Assembly: GCA_002708315.1 (NCBI GenBank)
Contig: PANC01000013.1
Coordinates: forward strand, 122,900-186,899
DNA length: 64,000 nt
Origin: Lentimicrobiaceae bacterium
Lineage (GTDB): Bacteria; Bacteroidota; Bacteroidia; Bacteroidales; F082
Reading direction: 5' to 3'
In this document: positions 24,441-34,002 of the stretch, in pieces
Layout of the letters: each line of letters opens with the position of its first letter
Numbering within the stretch: position 1 is the stretch's first letter
Made by a program: the position numbers and the translations under genes
The notes under the pieces: model-generated
What the model was told of the DNA's origin: nothing
Databases searched by the model: none
The model's input: the letters and a program-made list of their open reading frames with translations, nothing else

Positions 24441-27293
24441 ATGGATAGATACAGCTTCTTAAATAATTCAGATCCTTCTACAATAGAAGAGCTTTATAAA
24501 AAATATAAAAAAAACCCATCAGATCTAGACGAAGGTTGGGCGAGTTTCTTTGAGGGAATGGATTTTGCATTTCAGAATTATTCCCCAAAGAATTCTGAAC
24601 TATCATCATCAGATGAATTTAAGGTAATAAACCTTATAAATGATTATAGAAGAAGAGGGCATCTATTTACAAAAACTAATCCCGTTCGTAAAAGAAGAGA
24701 ATATAAACCTTCGTTAAGCCTAAGTTACTTTGACTTAACTGAAGAAGACCTTGACAGAGAATTTGATGCAGGTCATAAACTTGGTATAGGAAGAGCAAAA
24801 TTAAGAGACATTGTATCATTTTTAGAACAAACATATTGTAGATCGATTGGTGTCGAGTTTTTATTCATCAGAGATTTAGAAATGGTAACTTGGCTTCAAC
24901 ATCATTTTGAGAGTCAAAGAAATAGTCCTGAATATTCAAATGATGAAAAATTATATATACTTGAAAAACTACGCAGATCTGTCTTTTTTGAATCTTTTCT
25001 ACAAAAGAAGTTTCCAGGTCAAAAGAGATTTTCATTGGAGGGTGCCGAGTCTCTTATACCCGCGTTAGATGCGATTATGGAAAAAGGTTCTGAGACAGGC
25101 ATTAAAGAGTTTATTATTGGAATGTCGCATCGGGGTCGCTTAAACGTTTTGGTTAATATTCTAAGAAAACCTTATAAAGATGTGTTCTCAGAATTTGAAG
25201 GTGTTGAATACGACAATGAAGGCTTACTCGGAGATGTTAAATATCACCTTGGGTACACCATTACTAGAAATTCAAGTAATGGTAAACAAATAAAATTTAC
25301 CCTTGCACCAAACCCATCGCACTTAGAAGCTGTAGATCCTGTTGTTGAGGGTATCACACGAGCAAAAATTGATGAAATATATGATGGTGATTCCAGTAAG
25401 ATAGCACCAATATTAATTCATGGTGATGCTTCAATAGCTGGCCAAGGTGTTGTATATGAAGTATTACAAATGCAGGACTTAGCTGGTTACTCAACAGGTG
25501 GAACCATTCATTTGGTTATCAACAACCAAATAGGCTTTACAACAGATTATCTTGATGCAAGATCATCAACTTATTGCACTGATGTAGCAAAAACAACTCT
25601 TTCGCCTGTTTTTCATGTTAATGGAGATGATCCAGAATCATTGGTTTATAGTATTCAGACGGCAATGGAGTTCAGAAATAAATTCAAAAAAGATGTCTTC
25701 ATAGATATACTATGCTATCGGCGCTTTGGACACAATGAAGGTGATGAGCCAAGATTTACACAGCCCACATTATACAAGACCATTGAAAAACATCCTAATC
25801 CATATATAATATACAAGGATCAACTCATTAAAGAAGGTATAACTGATACCGAGTTATGTGAGCAAGAAGAATCCCAGTTATTAGAAAAGCTTGAAAAAAA
25901 TTACGTAAAAGGTAAAACCGCTAAAAAAACAACCATTGATAATTTTCTATCTGAAACATGGCAGGATATAAGAAAAGCTGAAGAAAGTGATTTTTTGAAA
26001 TCACCGGATACATCAATAAAAAAGACAACATTAAAACGATTGGTAAAAAAATTGAATGAATTACCTCTTGATAAAAAGTTCTTCAGGAAAAGTGTTAGAC
26101 TTCATAACCAGAGGTTGAAGATGGTGGAAGGTGTTGGAAAATTTGATTGGGCCATGGGTGAACTTCTTGCCTATGGTAGCCTTGTTGAAGCAGGGATTCC
26201 TGTTCGCTTTAGTGGTCAGGATGTTGAGCGTGGTACTTTTTCACATAGGCACGCGGTGCTAAGTATAGAAGACAGTGAAGAAAAGTATACTCCTCTGCAG
26301 CACCTATCTAAGAATCAAGCATCATTTGAAATTTATAATTCTAGTTTATCAGAATATGGTGTTTTAGGATTTGAATATGGATATTCTCTTGCCTCTCCCA
26401 ATAAATTAACAATATGGGAAGCGCAGTTTGGCGATTTTGCAAACACAGCACAAGTTATTTTCGATCAATTTATTAGTAGCGCAGAAGATAAATGGAATGT
26501 GATGAATGACTTAGTAGTTCTGTTACCACATGGCTATGAAGGCCAGGGCCCAGAGCATTCAAGTGCAAGAATGGAAAGGTTTCTTTTACTGTGTGCTGAT
26601 AATAATATGCAAGTTGCCAATTGCTCTACTCCTGCAAATTTCTTTCATATTCTGCGTCGTCAATTGTACAGACCATTTAGAAAGCCTTTGATAGTATTTA
26701 CACCAAAGAGTCTATTGCGTCACTCAAGATGTATTTCACCCTCATCTGATTTTACATCCGGTGGCTTTAAAGAAATAATAGATGATAGTACTACCAAACC
26801 CGAGCTCGTAAAAAAAGTTGCAATATGTACAGGTAAGATATACTACGACTTACTTGAGGAAAATGAAAAAATAGCTGACGGAAAAGTTGCTCTTGTGCGA
26901 ATTGAGCAGCTATATCCATTTCCAATGATTCAACTTAAAGAAATTCTAAGAAGGTATAATAATGTAACTAGCTATAACTGGGTGCAAGAAGAGCCGTCAA
27001 ATATGGGAGCATGGGAATATGTTTTCAATAAACTAACAACTGAGATTAAAATAACCGTAGTGGCAAGGCCTGCTAGTGGTAGCCCTTCTACCGGATCTCC
27101 TAAATTTCATAACATTAGACAGAAAAAAATCATAGACAGCGTATTTGGTTTATGTGACTGCCCATATGTAAATGATGAATGCAAGATGGGTTGTATTGGA
27201 AATAAATGGGAATCCTTCGAAAAGGAATTAGAAGAGATGAAATTAGATAAAATGGAGAGCACTAATCATTCGGGATCTAAACCATTAAAATAA
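24441..27293 (+). CDS. sucA: 2-Oxoglutarate dehydrogenase E1 component
   Basis: A 950-residue thiamine-diphosphate enzyme that decarboxylates 2-oxoglutarate in the TCA cycle. The N-terminus (Y-S-F-L-N-N-S-D-P then E-L-Y-K-K-Y) is the E2-binding segment typical of SucA. G-M-S-H-R-G-R-L-N-V-L, the cofactor-binding H-G-D-A-S-I-A-G-Q-G region and E-G-Q-G-P-E-H-S-S-A-R are all conserved. The length is close to the usual 900-950. The odd part is the C-terminus: after the normal last helix come Cys905, Cys907, Cys914 and Cys918, then a charged 32-residue tail. sucB follows after 33 bases; no lpd (E3) gene is in the window. Confidence 0.96.
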   Translation: MDRYSFLNNSDPSTIEELYKKYKKNPSDLDEGWASFFEGMDFAFQNYSPKNSELSSSDEFKVINLINDYRRRGHLFTKTNPVRKRREYKPSLSLSYFDLTEEDLDREFDAGHKLGIGRAKLRDIVSFLEQTYCRSIGVEFLFIRDLEMVTWLQHHFESQRNSPEYSNDEKLYILEKLRRSVFFESFLQKKFPGQKRFSLEGAESLIPALDAIMEKGSETGIKEFIIGMSHRGRLNVLVNILRKPYKDVFSEFEGVEYDNEGLLGDVKYHLGYTITRNSSNGKQIKFTLAPNPSHLEAVDPVVEGITRAKIDEIYDGDSSKIAPILIHGDASIAGQGVVYEVLQMQDLAGYSTGGTIHLVINNQIGFTTDYLDARSSTYCTDVAKTTLSPVFHVNGDDPESLVYSIQTAMEFRNKFKKDVFIDILCYRRFGHNEGDEPRFTQPTLYKTIEKHPNPYIIYKDQLIKEGITDTELCEQEESQLLEKLEKNYVKGKTAKKTTIDNFLSETWQDIRKAEESDFLKSPDTSIKKTTLKRLVKKLNELPLDKKFFRKSVRLHNQRLKMVEGVGKFDWAMGELLAYGSLVEAGIPVRFSGQDVERGTFSHRHAVLSIEDSEEKYTPLQHLSKNQASFEIYNSSLSEYGVLGFEYGYSLASPNKLTIWEAQFGDFANTAQVIFDQFISSAEDKWNVMNDLVVLLPHGYEGQGPEHSSARMERFLLLCADNNMQVANCSTPANFFHILRRQLYRPFRKPLIVFTPKSLLRHSRCISPSSDFTSGGFKEIIDDSTTKPELVKKVAICTGKIYYDLLEENEKIADGKVALVRIEQLYPFPMIQLKEILRRYNNVTSYNWVQEEPSNMGAWEYVFNKLTTEIKITVVARPASGSPSTGSPKFHNIRQKKIIDSVFGLCDCPYVNDECKMGCIGNKWESFEKELEEMKLDKMESTNHSGSKPLK

Positions 27294-27326
27294 ATATAAT
27301 TTGATAACTGTAACCAAGATACTTCC

Positions 27327-28598
27327 ATGAAAGTTGAAATAACAGTACCAAGCCCAGGTGAATCTATCACAGAAATTCTAATTGCTGAATGGCTAGTTGG
27401 CGATGGAGATCACGTAGAAGAAAATCAGGATATTGTTGAAATTGACTCTGATAAAGCTACTCTTAGCATTGCTGCCAAAGCAACAGGTAAATTAAAAATA
27501 CTTGTTCATGAAGGAGAAACTGTAGAAATAGATTCAGTAATTGGTCATATTGACACAAAGGCTAAAGGAAAAAAAACCAAAGTAACAAAGGAAAAAGATC
27601 AAGAGGAATTGGGTGAAGAACCTGAGGCAAAAGAGAAAGTTGTTGAAGAACCTGAGACAAAGGACAAGGAATCAGAGAAACCAGCAGCTATGGATGATCT
27701 TAATATTTCGCCAGTAGCTCGTAAACTAATGGCTGAAAAAGAAATGAGTGAAAAAGATATCATCGACTTCTTAAGACATCATAGAATAGGGAAAGCTGAT
27801 ATTGAATATATTTCAGATAATAAATCATCTGATAAACCCACTGAAATATCAACATCATGGTCTGGTGGCAGAGAAAGTAGTACTGCAAAAATGACAATGC
27901 TAAGAAAAAAACTATCTCAACGATTGGTTAGCGTTAAGAATGAAACTGCCATGTTAACTACGTTCAATGAAGTTAACATGACACAAATAATGCACATTAG
28001 AAAAAAATATAAGGAATCATTTGCAAAACAACATGGCGTAGGCTTAGGCTTTATGTCATTTTTCACAAAGGCAGTAACAGAAGCCATGGCAGAGTTCCCT
28101 CAGATTAACTCACAGATTAATGGTGATGAGGTTATAAGTTTTGAATATGTTGATATTAGCATAGCAATTAGTGCTCCAAAAGGTTTGGTTGTTCCAGTTC
28201 TAAGAAATGCTGAAAGTATGAGCTTGGCAAAAATAGAGCAAGAGATTAAAAACCTGGCTATAAAGGCAAAAGAAAATAAATTAACTCTTGAGGAAATGAC
28301 AGGAGGTACATTTACAATCACAAATGGAGGTGTGTTTGGTTCAATGATGTCGACACCAATAATTAATCCTCCACAAAGTGCCATATTAGGTATGCATAAT
28401 ATTGTTGAAAGGCCAATAGCTATAAACGGAAAAGTTGAAGTACACCCTATGATGTATATAGCCATGTCCTATGATCACAGGATAATAGATGGAAGAGAAT
28501 CCGTAGGATTTCTTGTGAAAGTTAAAGAACTACTTGAGAATCCTAATAGAATGATATTTGGGTCAAAAGATCCCATGGAATTATTACTGGGAGTATAA
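27327..28598 (+). CDS. sucB: Dihydrolipoyllysine-residue succinyltransferase (E2 of 2-OGDH)
   Basis: A 423-residue E2 subunit. The lipoyl domain (1-77) carries Lys43 in [10 protein letters not shown] Lys/Glu-rich linker (about 85-125) precedes the E3-binding domain (about 130-165, S-P-V-A-R-K-L-M). The catalytic domain (about 190-423) ends with the D-H-R-I-I-D-G motif (His384, Asp388) for acyl transfer to CoA. It forms the core of the 2-oxoglutarate dehydrogenase complex with SucA, directly upstream and surely cotranscribed. Confidence 0.95.
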   Translation: MKVEITVPSPGESITEILIAEWLVGDGDHVEENQDIVEIDSDKATLSIAAKATGKLKILVHEGETVEIDSVIGHIDTKAKGKKTKVTKEKDQEELGEEPEAKEKVVEEPETKDKESEKPAAMDDLNISPVARKLMAEKEMSEKDIIDFLRHHRIGKADIEYISDNKSSDKPTEISTSWSGGRESSTAKMTMLRKKLSQRLVSVKNETAMLTTFNEVNMTQIMHIRKKYKESFAKQHGVGLGFMSFFTKAVTEAMAEFPQINSQINGDEVISFEYVDISIAISAPKGLVVPVLRNAESMSLAKIEQEIKNLAIKAKENKLTLEEMTGGTFTITNGGVFGSMMSTPIINPPQSAILGMHNIVERPIAINGKVEVHPMMYIAMSYDHRIIDGRESVGFLVKVKELLENPNRMIFGSKDPMELLLGV

Positions 28599-28622
28599 TC
28601 ACTAGTTATTTTAATTACCTAA

Positions 28623-28646
28623 CTTATCCCTTTTGAGATGGATAAG
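28623..28646. terminator. Possible terminator between sucB and the ABC permease
   Basis: A 7-bp inverted repeat (CTTATCC / GGATAAG) with a 10-base loop in the convergent gap. Only loosely T-rich sequence follows on the plus strand, so the call is tentative. Confidence 0.35.
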
Positions 28647-28746
28647 AGATTTGTTCTTCTTGTTAATGAGTCAGAAATGACAATTTCAAGAATGGTTTTG
28701 GTAATATTATAACATTGTCACTCAATTGTAGTTTTGAAAACTTCAA

Positions 28747-30102
28747 TTAATCATGACGTAGAGATTCAACCGGATCCTGATCAGCAGCTTTTCTAGCAGG
28801 TAACCATCCAAAGATTATTCCAACACCTGCAGCAACTCCAAAGGAAAGCATTATAGAAGCAAAAGAAACTATTGTTTTAATATCCGTGGATGCAGTAATT
28901 AAATTGGCCATTATTACACCTACCAGTATTCCTATAAGACCTCCCGTAATACTTATTAAAATTGCTTCTGCCAGAAACTGAAATATTATATCTTTTTTTG
29001 TCGCTCCAATGGCTCTTCTCACACCAATTTCGCGAATCCTTTCCATAACGGAGGCAAGCATTATATTCATGATTCCTATTCCTCCCACAATAAGAGAAAT
29101 GCCAGCAATTGCTCCCAAAACAATATTAAAGATATCCTTTGTTTTTTGCTCCTGTTTCAATAGTAGTTCTGGAATTTTGATTTCGAAATCATCAACTCCC
29201 ATATGTCTTCTTGATAAAATGTGCCGGATTGCTTCAGTGGTAGATTCAAGTTGAGAGCTCTCTTTTACTTGTACTACTATTTTACTAAGCTGATTATCTG
29301 ATTCAGAAGCTTCATATGATGTTGAAGTAACCATTCTGCCTCCTCCAAAAAACATTACAGTCCCTCCTCCCATCATTGATGACTGGGCCATAAGTGACCT
29401 ATCCTTAAACCTCATCAATATTGTTTTTATGGGGATAAAAACATTTCGATTATAGCTACTCACTCCAAGACCTTCGGCTTTTTTACTTACCGGAATACCC
29501 TTCAGAACTCCTATAACTTTCAACCATATAGCTCCACATTTAATTTGTCGCCCAATTGGATTAGTTTTTGGAAAAAGTTTGGCTACAACTTCGGGACCTA
29601 TCACACATACTGGAGCTCCCATTTCAATCTGTTCAGGACTAAAATAATTTCCTTTTTTTAATTTTTGATTGAACAACGTAAAAAAATCATCCGTTACTCC
29701 ACTCAAATTTACCATCAAATTATTACCTTTTCTAATTGCGGGGGTGGAATATATAATCTCAGGACTAACACTTTCAACTGTTGGTATTGATTCAAAAATA
29801 TTATTAGCATCCTTTAGGCTTAATCCCTGAGAGAATTTTTTACTAATCTCCTTACTTTCTTGATCACCTGAGGCTGCATCGTCTTGTGAAAAAGCCTGTG
29901 ATTTTGGTGTAATTATAATATTATTTAATCCAACAAGCTTTATTTGATCCAGTATTTCTTGTCTTGCTCCATTACCTATCGCTAGCATTGCAATTACAGC
30001 TGCAACACCGAATATGATTCCCAATGCAGTAAGAATAGAACGAAATTTATTTGTAATTACCGCTTCAAGTGAAATAGATAGTATTAAGAAATATCTCTCC
30101 AT
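28747..30102 (-). CDS. ABC transporter permease (MacB/FtsX family)
   Basis: A 451-residue inner-membrane protein with the MacB layout: TM1 near residues 20-45 (A-L-G-I-I-F-G-V-A-A-V-I-A), a large periplasmic domain (about 50-315), then three C-terminal TM helices (about 325-350, 375-400, 410-435). Conserved G-I-G-I-M-N-I-M-L-A-S-V-M-E-R and R-E-I-G-V-R-R-A-I-G-A form the ATPase coupling helix. It belongs to tripartite efflux or mechanotransmission systems and pairs with the adaptor 22 bases upstream. An ATPase gene is absent here; the one at 10251-10979 is a candidate. Confidence 0.92.
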   Translation of the reverse strand: MERYFLILSISLEAVITNKFRSILTALGIIFGVAAVIAMLAIGNGARQEILDQIKLVGLNNIIITPKSQAFSQDDAASGDQESKEISKKFSQGLSLKDANNIFESIPTVESVSPEIIYSTPAIRKGNNLMVNLSGVTDDFFTLFNQKLKKGNYFSPEQIEMGAPVCVIGPEVVAKLFPKTNPIGRQIKCGAIWLKVIGVLKGIPVSKKAEGLGVSSYNRNVFIPIKTILMRFKDRSLMAQSSMMGGGTVMFFGGGRMVTSTSYEASESDNQLSKIVVQVKESSQLESTTEAIRHILSRRHMGVDDFEIKIPELLLKQEQKTKDIFNIVLGAIAGISLIVGGIGIMNIMLASVMERIREIGVRRAIGATKKDIIFQFLAEAILISITGGLIGILVGVIMANLITASTDIKTIVSFASIMLSFGVAAGVGIIFGWLPARKAADQDPVESLRHD

Positions 30103-30124
30103 AATTGTCTTTATCTCCTAGTCC

Positions 30125-31486
30125 CTATTTTTTTCTTTTTCCGTTGAAATTTCTTTTTCCTTTTTTGTTCGATCTTTTAGTATTAGAAGGTTCAGATTCT
30201 TTTTGGATCTTCTTGTCTAGGAGTTTAAACTTTTCAATTATTTCTTGATCCAGCATATATAGGGACCACTCATCGGCACCTTCTGGTGGAATCAGATATA
30301 CCTTATCACCAGCCTCAAGTCCTGCATTTATAATTATACTTGTTTCATTTATTTCACCAGGCATTACTTGTTTTCTTCCTGTTCGAGTATAGACAAAGTT
30401 TATGGAATCAGATACATTAACACATTCTATGGGTAAAAAGATAACCGAATCTATAGTGCTTGTAATTATTTTGTTCTTAGTGGTCATTGATGGTCTAATT
30501 ACGGAATCATATCCATCAACTTGAATCATAACCTCAAATACCTTGGCATTACTATTACTCATTTGCTCCCCCATGTTAGCTACTTCAAATACAACACCAG
30601 TGAAGCTCTTATTTGGGAATGCGTCTACTTCTATAATCGCTTTTTGACCTCTCTTTACCTTACTTATGTCAATCTCATTAACATATGTTTTTGAGTTCAT
30701 GGCACTCAGGTTAGGTAAGGTTGCAACCACATTATCCCACATACTGACCTGGCCACCTACACCTACCTTTTTCCCATTCCAATCACGTTTATAATTCACC
30801 ATTCCAGACTTTGGTGCCATTACAATAAATTCATTTTTGAGCTTATTAAATTCTTTCAAAACACGCTTAGCTTTCTCCAAATTTGCAGCTACTTCACGCA
30901 TTTCTGCCTGTGCCTTTTGCTTTTTAATTTCATAATTCTCTATGTTTTGTTTTAAAGATCTTTGTGTTTTTTCAAAGTCTATTTTCACCTGTCGTTGTGT
31001 TGCTGGTGGCTCATAAATTGACTGATCAACAATAATCTTCTTTTCTTCTAGAGTAAACTTTAAATTTATTAACTCATCACGAGCAGCCCTAAGCGTTAAA
31101 GTTGTATCGAGCTGAGTTTTTACATATTGTGTTTCTAGCTTCTCAACTTCAAGTTCTTGATCCGTAATTTTATTTTGAAGATCACTGCGATCTAGTGTGG
31201 CAACCCATTGACCTGAATCAACTACTGTTCCATCAGGCACAATATCTTCAATTGTATATCTATGAATCTTGGAACTTCTTAGCCCATTTGGATTAGGCCC
31301 CTTAATCTCTTCGCTACTTCGAGCCCCAAGCTCTCCTGTTGTAGTTACATCTATAATAAACTCCCCTTCTTCGACTTCTACAATGATTACTCCGGAAGAA
31401 TCAGTGGAATCGGATGAAAAATACCATATGAAACAAACTACCAGAAGAAATGAAACGGTGAGAACAATAATATTTTTACGATTCAT
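30125..31486 (-). CDS. HlyD/MacA-family periplasmic adaptor
   Basis: A 453-residue membrane-fusion protein anchored by one N-terminal helix (about 5-23). The order is: barrel-sandwich half, a long coiled-coil hairpin (about 95-215, rich in Lys/Glu/Gln heptads), second barrel half (K-S-G-M-V-N-Y-K-R), beta-barrel domain and a membrane-proximal part (about 350-415). A basic tail (about 430-453, N-T-K-R-S-N-K-K-G-K-R) is unusual. It should bridge the MacB-like permease to an outer-membrane TolC-type channel; no such channel is nearby. It is first in a two-gene unit with the permease. Confidence 0.88.
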   Translation of the reverse strand: MNRKNIIVLTVSFLLVVCFIWYFSSDSTDSSGVIIVEVEEGEFIIDVTTTGELGARSSEEIKGPNPNGLRSSKIHRYTIEDIVPDGTVVDSGQWVATLDRSDLQNKITDQELEVEKLETQYVKTQLDTTLTLRAARDELINLKFTLEEKKIIVDQSIYEPPATQRQVKIDFEKTQRSLKQNIENYEIKKQKAQAEMREVAANLEKAKRVLKEFNKLKNEFIVMAPKSGMVNYKRDWNGKKVGVGGQVSMWDNVVATLPNLSAMNSKTYVNEIDISKVKRGQKAIIEVDAFPNKSFTGVVFEVANMGEQMSNSNAKVFEVMIQVDGYDSVIRPSMTTKNKIITSTIDSVIFLPIECVNVSDSINFVYTRTGRKQVMPGEINETSIIINAGLEAGDKVYLIPPEGADEWSLYMLDQEIIEKFKLLDKKIQKESEPSNTKRSNKKGKRNFNGKRKK

Positions 31487-31566
31487 TGTATCTATTCTTT
31501 AAAATTGTAAAATTAAAAAATAGTGCAACAGTAAATCACAACCTAGAAATAAAATTTTATAAAAAA

Positions 31567-31592
31567 AGCCTCGACAGCAAACTGTCGAGGCT
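31567..31592 (-). terminator. Intrinsic terminator of nhaD
   Basis: A perfect 11-bp stem (AGCCTCGACAG / CTGTCGAGGCT) with the tetraloop CAAA, followed on the minus strand by a T run (A7 on the plus strand at 31560-31566). It lies 21 bases after the nhaD stop. Confidence 0.92.
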
Positions 31593-31613
31593 AGTAGACT
31601 ATTTTAAATTTTA

Positions 31614-33065
31614 TTAAAGGCCTAAAACCATTACTTGCAGGTAGTATGCACCAGCTCCAGCTAAATATCCAACCAATGCAAGGAGACTAATTTTCTTCAT
31701 ATACCAAATAAAGTCAATTTTTTCCAAGCCCATAGCTGCAACGCCGGCGGCAGAACCAATTATCAAAATACTTCCACCTGTACCTGCACAGTAAGCAAGA
31801 AATTGCCAAAATTTTCCATCAACCACAAAATCTGTTAAAAACCCTGTTGCTCCCATTTCAGCAATGGGATACATCCCCATTGCTCCAGCAACCAAAGGTA
31901 CGTTATCAACAATGGCTGATAATACTCCGATCACAAGATTAATTGCATAGATATTCTGCATATTGTCATTGAGAAATTCAGCCAGAACATTTAAATGCCC
32001 CATTGATTGTAAGGCCGCAACAGCTGATAAAATACCAAGGAAGAAGAAAATTGTTGGAACATCAACTTTTCTTAAAATACCAATAACGGTTAATTTACGC
32101 TTATCCTCCAGAGGCTTGTTTCTATGCATAATTTCTGTAATAAGCCAAATTACGCCCAAGCCAAATAACATTCCTAGATATGGTGGTAAATGTGTAACTG
32201 TTTTAAAAACAGGAACAAATAATAACGCAGATACACCCATTATAAGTAATAATTTTTGTTCAAAATGTGATGTAAAATCCTTCGAATCTGCACTATCAAG
32301 TATCGGTCTTTCAACTTCACCCTTAACAGTAAATGTTACAATAAGTAATGGAACTATCATCGTTATTACACTAGGAAATATTACATTAGTAATAATACTT
32401 AATGCGGTAATCTGGCCTCCAATCCATAGCATAATGGTAGTTACGTCACCTATTGGTGACCAAGCTCCACCTGCATTTGCAGCAAGAACAACCATCGAAG
32501 CAAAGAACCACCTTGTCTTCTGATCAGAAATGAGTTTTCTTAATAATGCAACCATAACAATTGTTGTGGTAAGGTTATCTAATGTTGCAGACATAAAAAA
32601 GGTTAGAATGCTAAGAACCCATAATAATTTTACTTTATTGGTTGTTTTGATTCTATCAGTAATTAACTTGAATCCCTGATGCTGATCGACAGTTTCAACT
32701 ATTGTCATTGCACCAAGTAGAAAGAAAAGTATTTCTGATATTTCAACCAAATGATGATCAAGGTCGTGTTTTACAAAATGCATAACATTGTTTGCTGTTT
32801 CAACCGTACCTTTCCACGCTTGATTATAAAGTACCTCATCAACATTTGGTTTGATAAAGGTAATAACATCTGTAGCCATTGTTTGTGCCATTGCCCAAGA
32901 AGGACTTAAACCCATTTCTAGAAGGCCAGTTGCATTTAAAGCATATAAGCCCCATAGAACAGTTCCAGTAAGTATAGCGGAAGCAGCTTTATCAATTTTT
33001 AAAGGGTGTTCAAGGGCAATCATAGTATACCCAAGAATAAATATTACTAACATTAATATGAACAT
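31614..33065 (-). CDS. nhaD: Na+/H+ antiporter NhaD
   Basis: A 483-residue integral membrane protein of the ion-transporter (IT) superfamily with about 12-13 hydrophobic helices. Family blocks include T-L-D-N-L-T-T-T-I-V-M (about 160-170), A-N-A-G-G-A-W-S-P-I-G-D-V-T-T and, late in the chain, S-A-I-V-D-N-V-P-L-V-A-G-A-M and G-T-G-G-S-I-L-I-I-G-S-A-A-G. These polar breaks in helices form the cation site. It exchanges Na+ or Li+ for H+ across the inner membrane and fits a marine or saline habitat. It is a single-gene unit with a strong terminator. Confidence 0.92.
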   Translation of the reverse strand: MFILMLVIFILGYTMIALEHPLKIDKAASAILTGTVLWGLYALNATGLLEMGLSPSWAMAQTMATDVITFIKPNVDEVLYNQAWKGTVETANNVMHFVKHDLDHHLVEISEILFFLLGAMTIVETVDQHQGFKLITDRIKTTNKVKLLWVLSILTFFMSATLDNLTTTIVMVALLRKLISDQKTRWFFASMVVLAANAGGAWSPIGDVTTIMLWIGGQITALSIITNVIFPSVITMIVPLLIVTFTVKGEVERPILDSADSKDFTSHFEQKLLLIMGVSALLFVPVFKTVTHLPPYLGMLFGLGVIWLITEIMHRNKPLEDKRKLTVIGILRKVDVPTIFFFLGILSAVAALQSMGHLNVLAEFLNDNMQNIYAINLVIGVLSAIVDNVPLVAGAMGMYPIAEMGATGFLTDFVVDGKFWQFLAYCAGTGGSILIIGSAAGVAAMGLEKIDFIWYMKKISLLALVGYLAGAGAYYLQVMVLGL

Positions 33066-33092
33066 ATCTTAAGAGCTTTTTATTTTAGGCAG

Positions 33093-33100
33093 CAAATGTA
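33093..33100 (-). promoter_or_regulatory. Possible -7 element of nhaD (TACATTTG)
   Basis: Minus-strand TACATTTG fits TAnnTTTG and lies 28 bases before the nhaD ATG. No TTG was found at the right distance upstream, so only the -7 half is supported. Confidence 0.4.
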
Positions 33101-33204
33101 TATAATCAATTTGATTCATCGCTAAAAAATAACATGAATACATAATTTGATAATAAATTTTTTTAGTCTTTCTGAATTAAAGGAGGTGGCTAATGACGAT
33201 GGAA

Positions 33205-33519
33205 CTATTTAGTTCTTTTAAGTTGCTTATTCTTCTGATCTTCTATGATTTTTTTCAAATCATCTAAGTCAAACTTAAACCTCTTTGCCATAGTAGCTAC
33301 ATCATACTTTTTACCAATTTTCTTAGGAATATTAAGCTTGGAACGTAAAAATGGTTCCCCTATATTATTGGCTTTGGCAACTTCCATTAAAGTCATGGAT
33401 GAATCCATAATTACCACATAACCAACATAACTAGATTCGTTATTATCCGAAGAATAATTTGTACATGAAATGGCTATGGATATAATGGTGGTAAATAAAA
33501 ATAAGTGTCTTAAAATCAT
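33205..33519 (-). CDS. Small lipoprotein with a helical DUF4405-tail-like repeat
   Basis: A 104-residue protein with a signal peptide ending I-A-I-S-C, so Cys19 is a likely lipidation site. The mature part (about 40-95) reads T-L-M-E-V-A-K-A-N-N-I then L-N-I-P then V-A-T-M-A-K-R-F-K-F-D-L-D-D-L-K-K-I-I. This 'TLxEVAxxxxI ... LxxP ... LxxxYxFxxxDVR' pattern recalls the short helical module at the C-terminus of some anaerobe membrane redox proteins (DUF4405-type). Here it stands alone on a lipoprotein. The function is unknown. It is divergent from tatA. Confidence 0.6.
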   Translation of the reverse strand: MILRHLFLFTTIISIAISCTNYSSDNNESSYVGYVVIMDSSMTLMEVAKANNIGEPFLRSKLNIPKKIGKKYDVATMAKRFKFDLDDLKKIIEDQKNKQLKRTK

Positions 33520-33646
33520 TGCAAAATATATTTAGTCTTAAAAAAAATAAGTGAAACTTTGACAAAAATAGAAAATATATAAAGAAAGAATAATACAACG
33601 CCTAATAATTATGAGGATCTAAAATTATCTTTGTAAGCATTTTTCT

Positions 33647-33654
33647 TACTTTTG
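33647..33654 (+). promoter_or_regulatory. Possible -7 element of tatA (TACTTTTG)
   Basis: TACTTTTG fits TAnnTTTG and lies 23 bases before the TTG start. A second match, TATCTTTG, is at 33626-33633. Neither has a well-spaced TTG upstream. Confidence 0.4.
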
Positions 33655-33676
33655 CTCTGTTTAAAACACTTATGAT

Positions 33677-33952
33677 TTGAGGTTATTATTATTCGATTTT
33701 GGGGCTGGGGAGATAATGATCGTTGTTCTGGCTATTCTTCTTGTTTTCGGGCCTAGTAAAATTCCGGAAATAGCGAGAGGATTGGGAAAGTTCATTAATG
33801 ATATAAAACATGCCTCCGAAGATATCAAAACAGAAATAAATAGAGAAGCTGATAGGATTGACAGAGAAAAAAGACTTGAAGATTATAAAGTTTCCATGGA
33901 TAAGGATCCTGATATACCAAAAACCAAAGAAACTAAAAAGCATTCTCAATAA
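33677..33952 (+). CDS. tatA: Sec-independent protein translocase TatA-like subunit
   Basis: A 91-residue TatA/B-family protein: a short N-terminus with G-A-G-E, a transmembrane helix (about 13-24), hinge F-G-P-S-K-I-P-E-I-A-R-G-L-G, an amphipathic helix (about 30-60) and a charged tail. It forms the pore of the twin-arginine system that exports folded cofactor proteins. The start must be TTG at 33677: an in-frame stop lies at 33662 and the first in-frame ATG (33716) would remove the conserved G-x-G-E before the helix. The nearby ATG at 33672 is out of frame and stops at once. The partner tatC is not in the window. Confidence 0.88.
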   Translation: MRLLLFDFGAGEIMIVVLAILLVFGPSKIPEIARGLGKFINDIKHASEDIKTEINREADRIDREKRLEDYKVSMDKDPDIPKTKETKKHSQ

Positions 33953-34002
33953 AAACCCGCACATTGCGTTAATAAGTTGAAACAGATAAAAAATAATTAC
34001 AC

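Noticed and set aside
31963..32523. 186-codon open frame on the plus strand inside nhaD
   Set aside because: It is antisense to the conserved NhaD membrane protein and has no family features.
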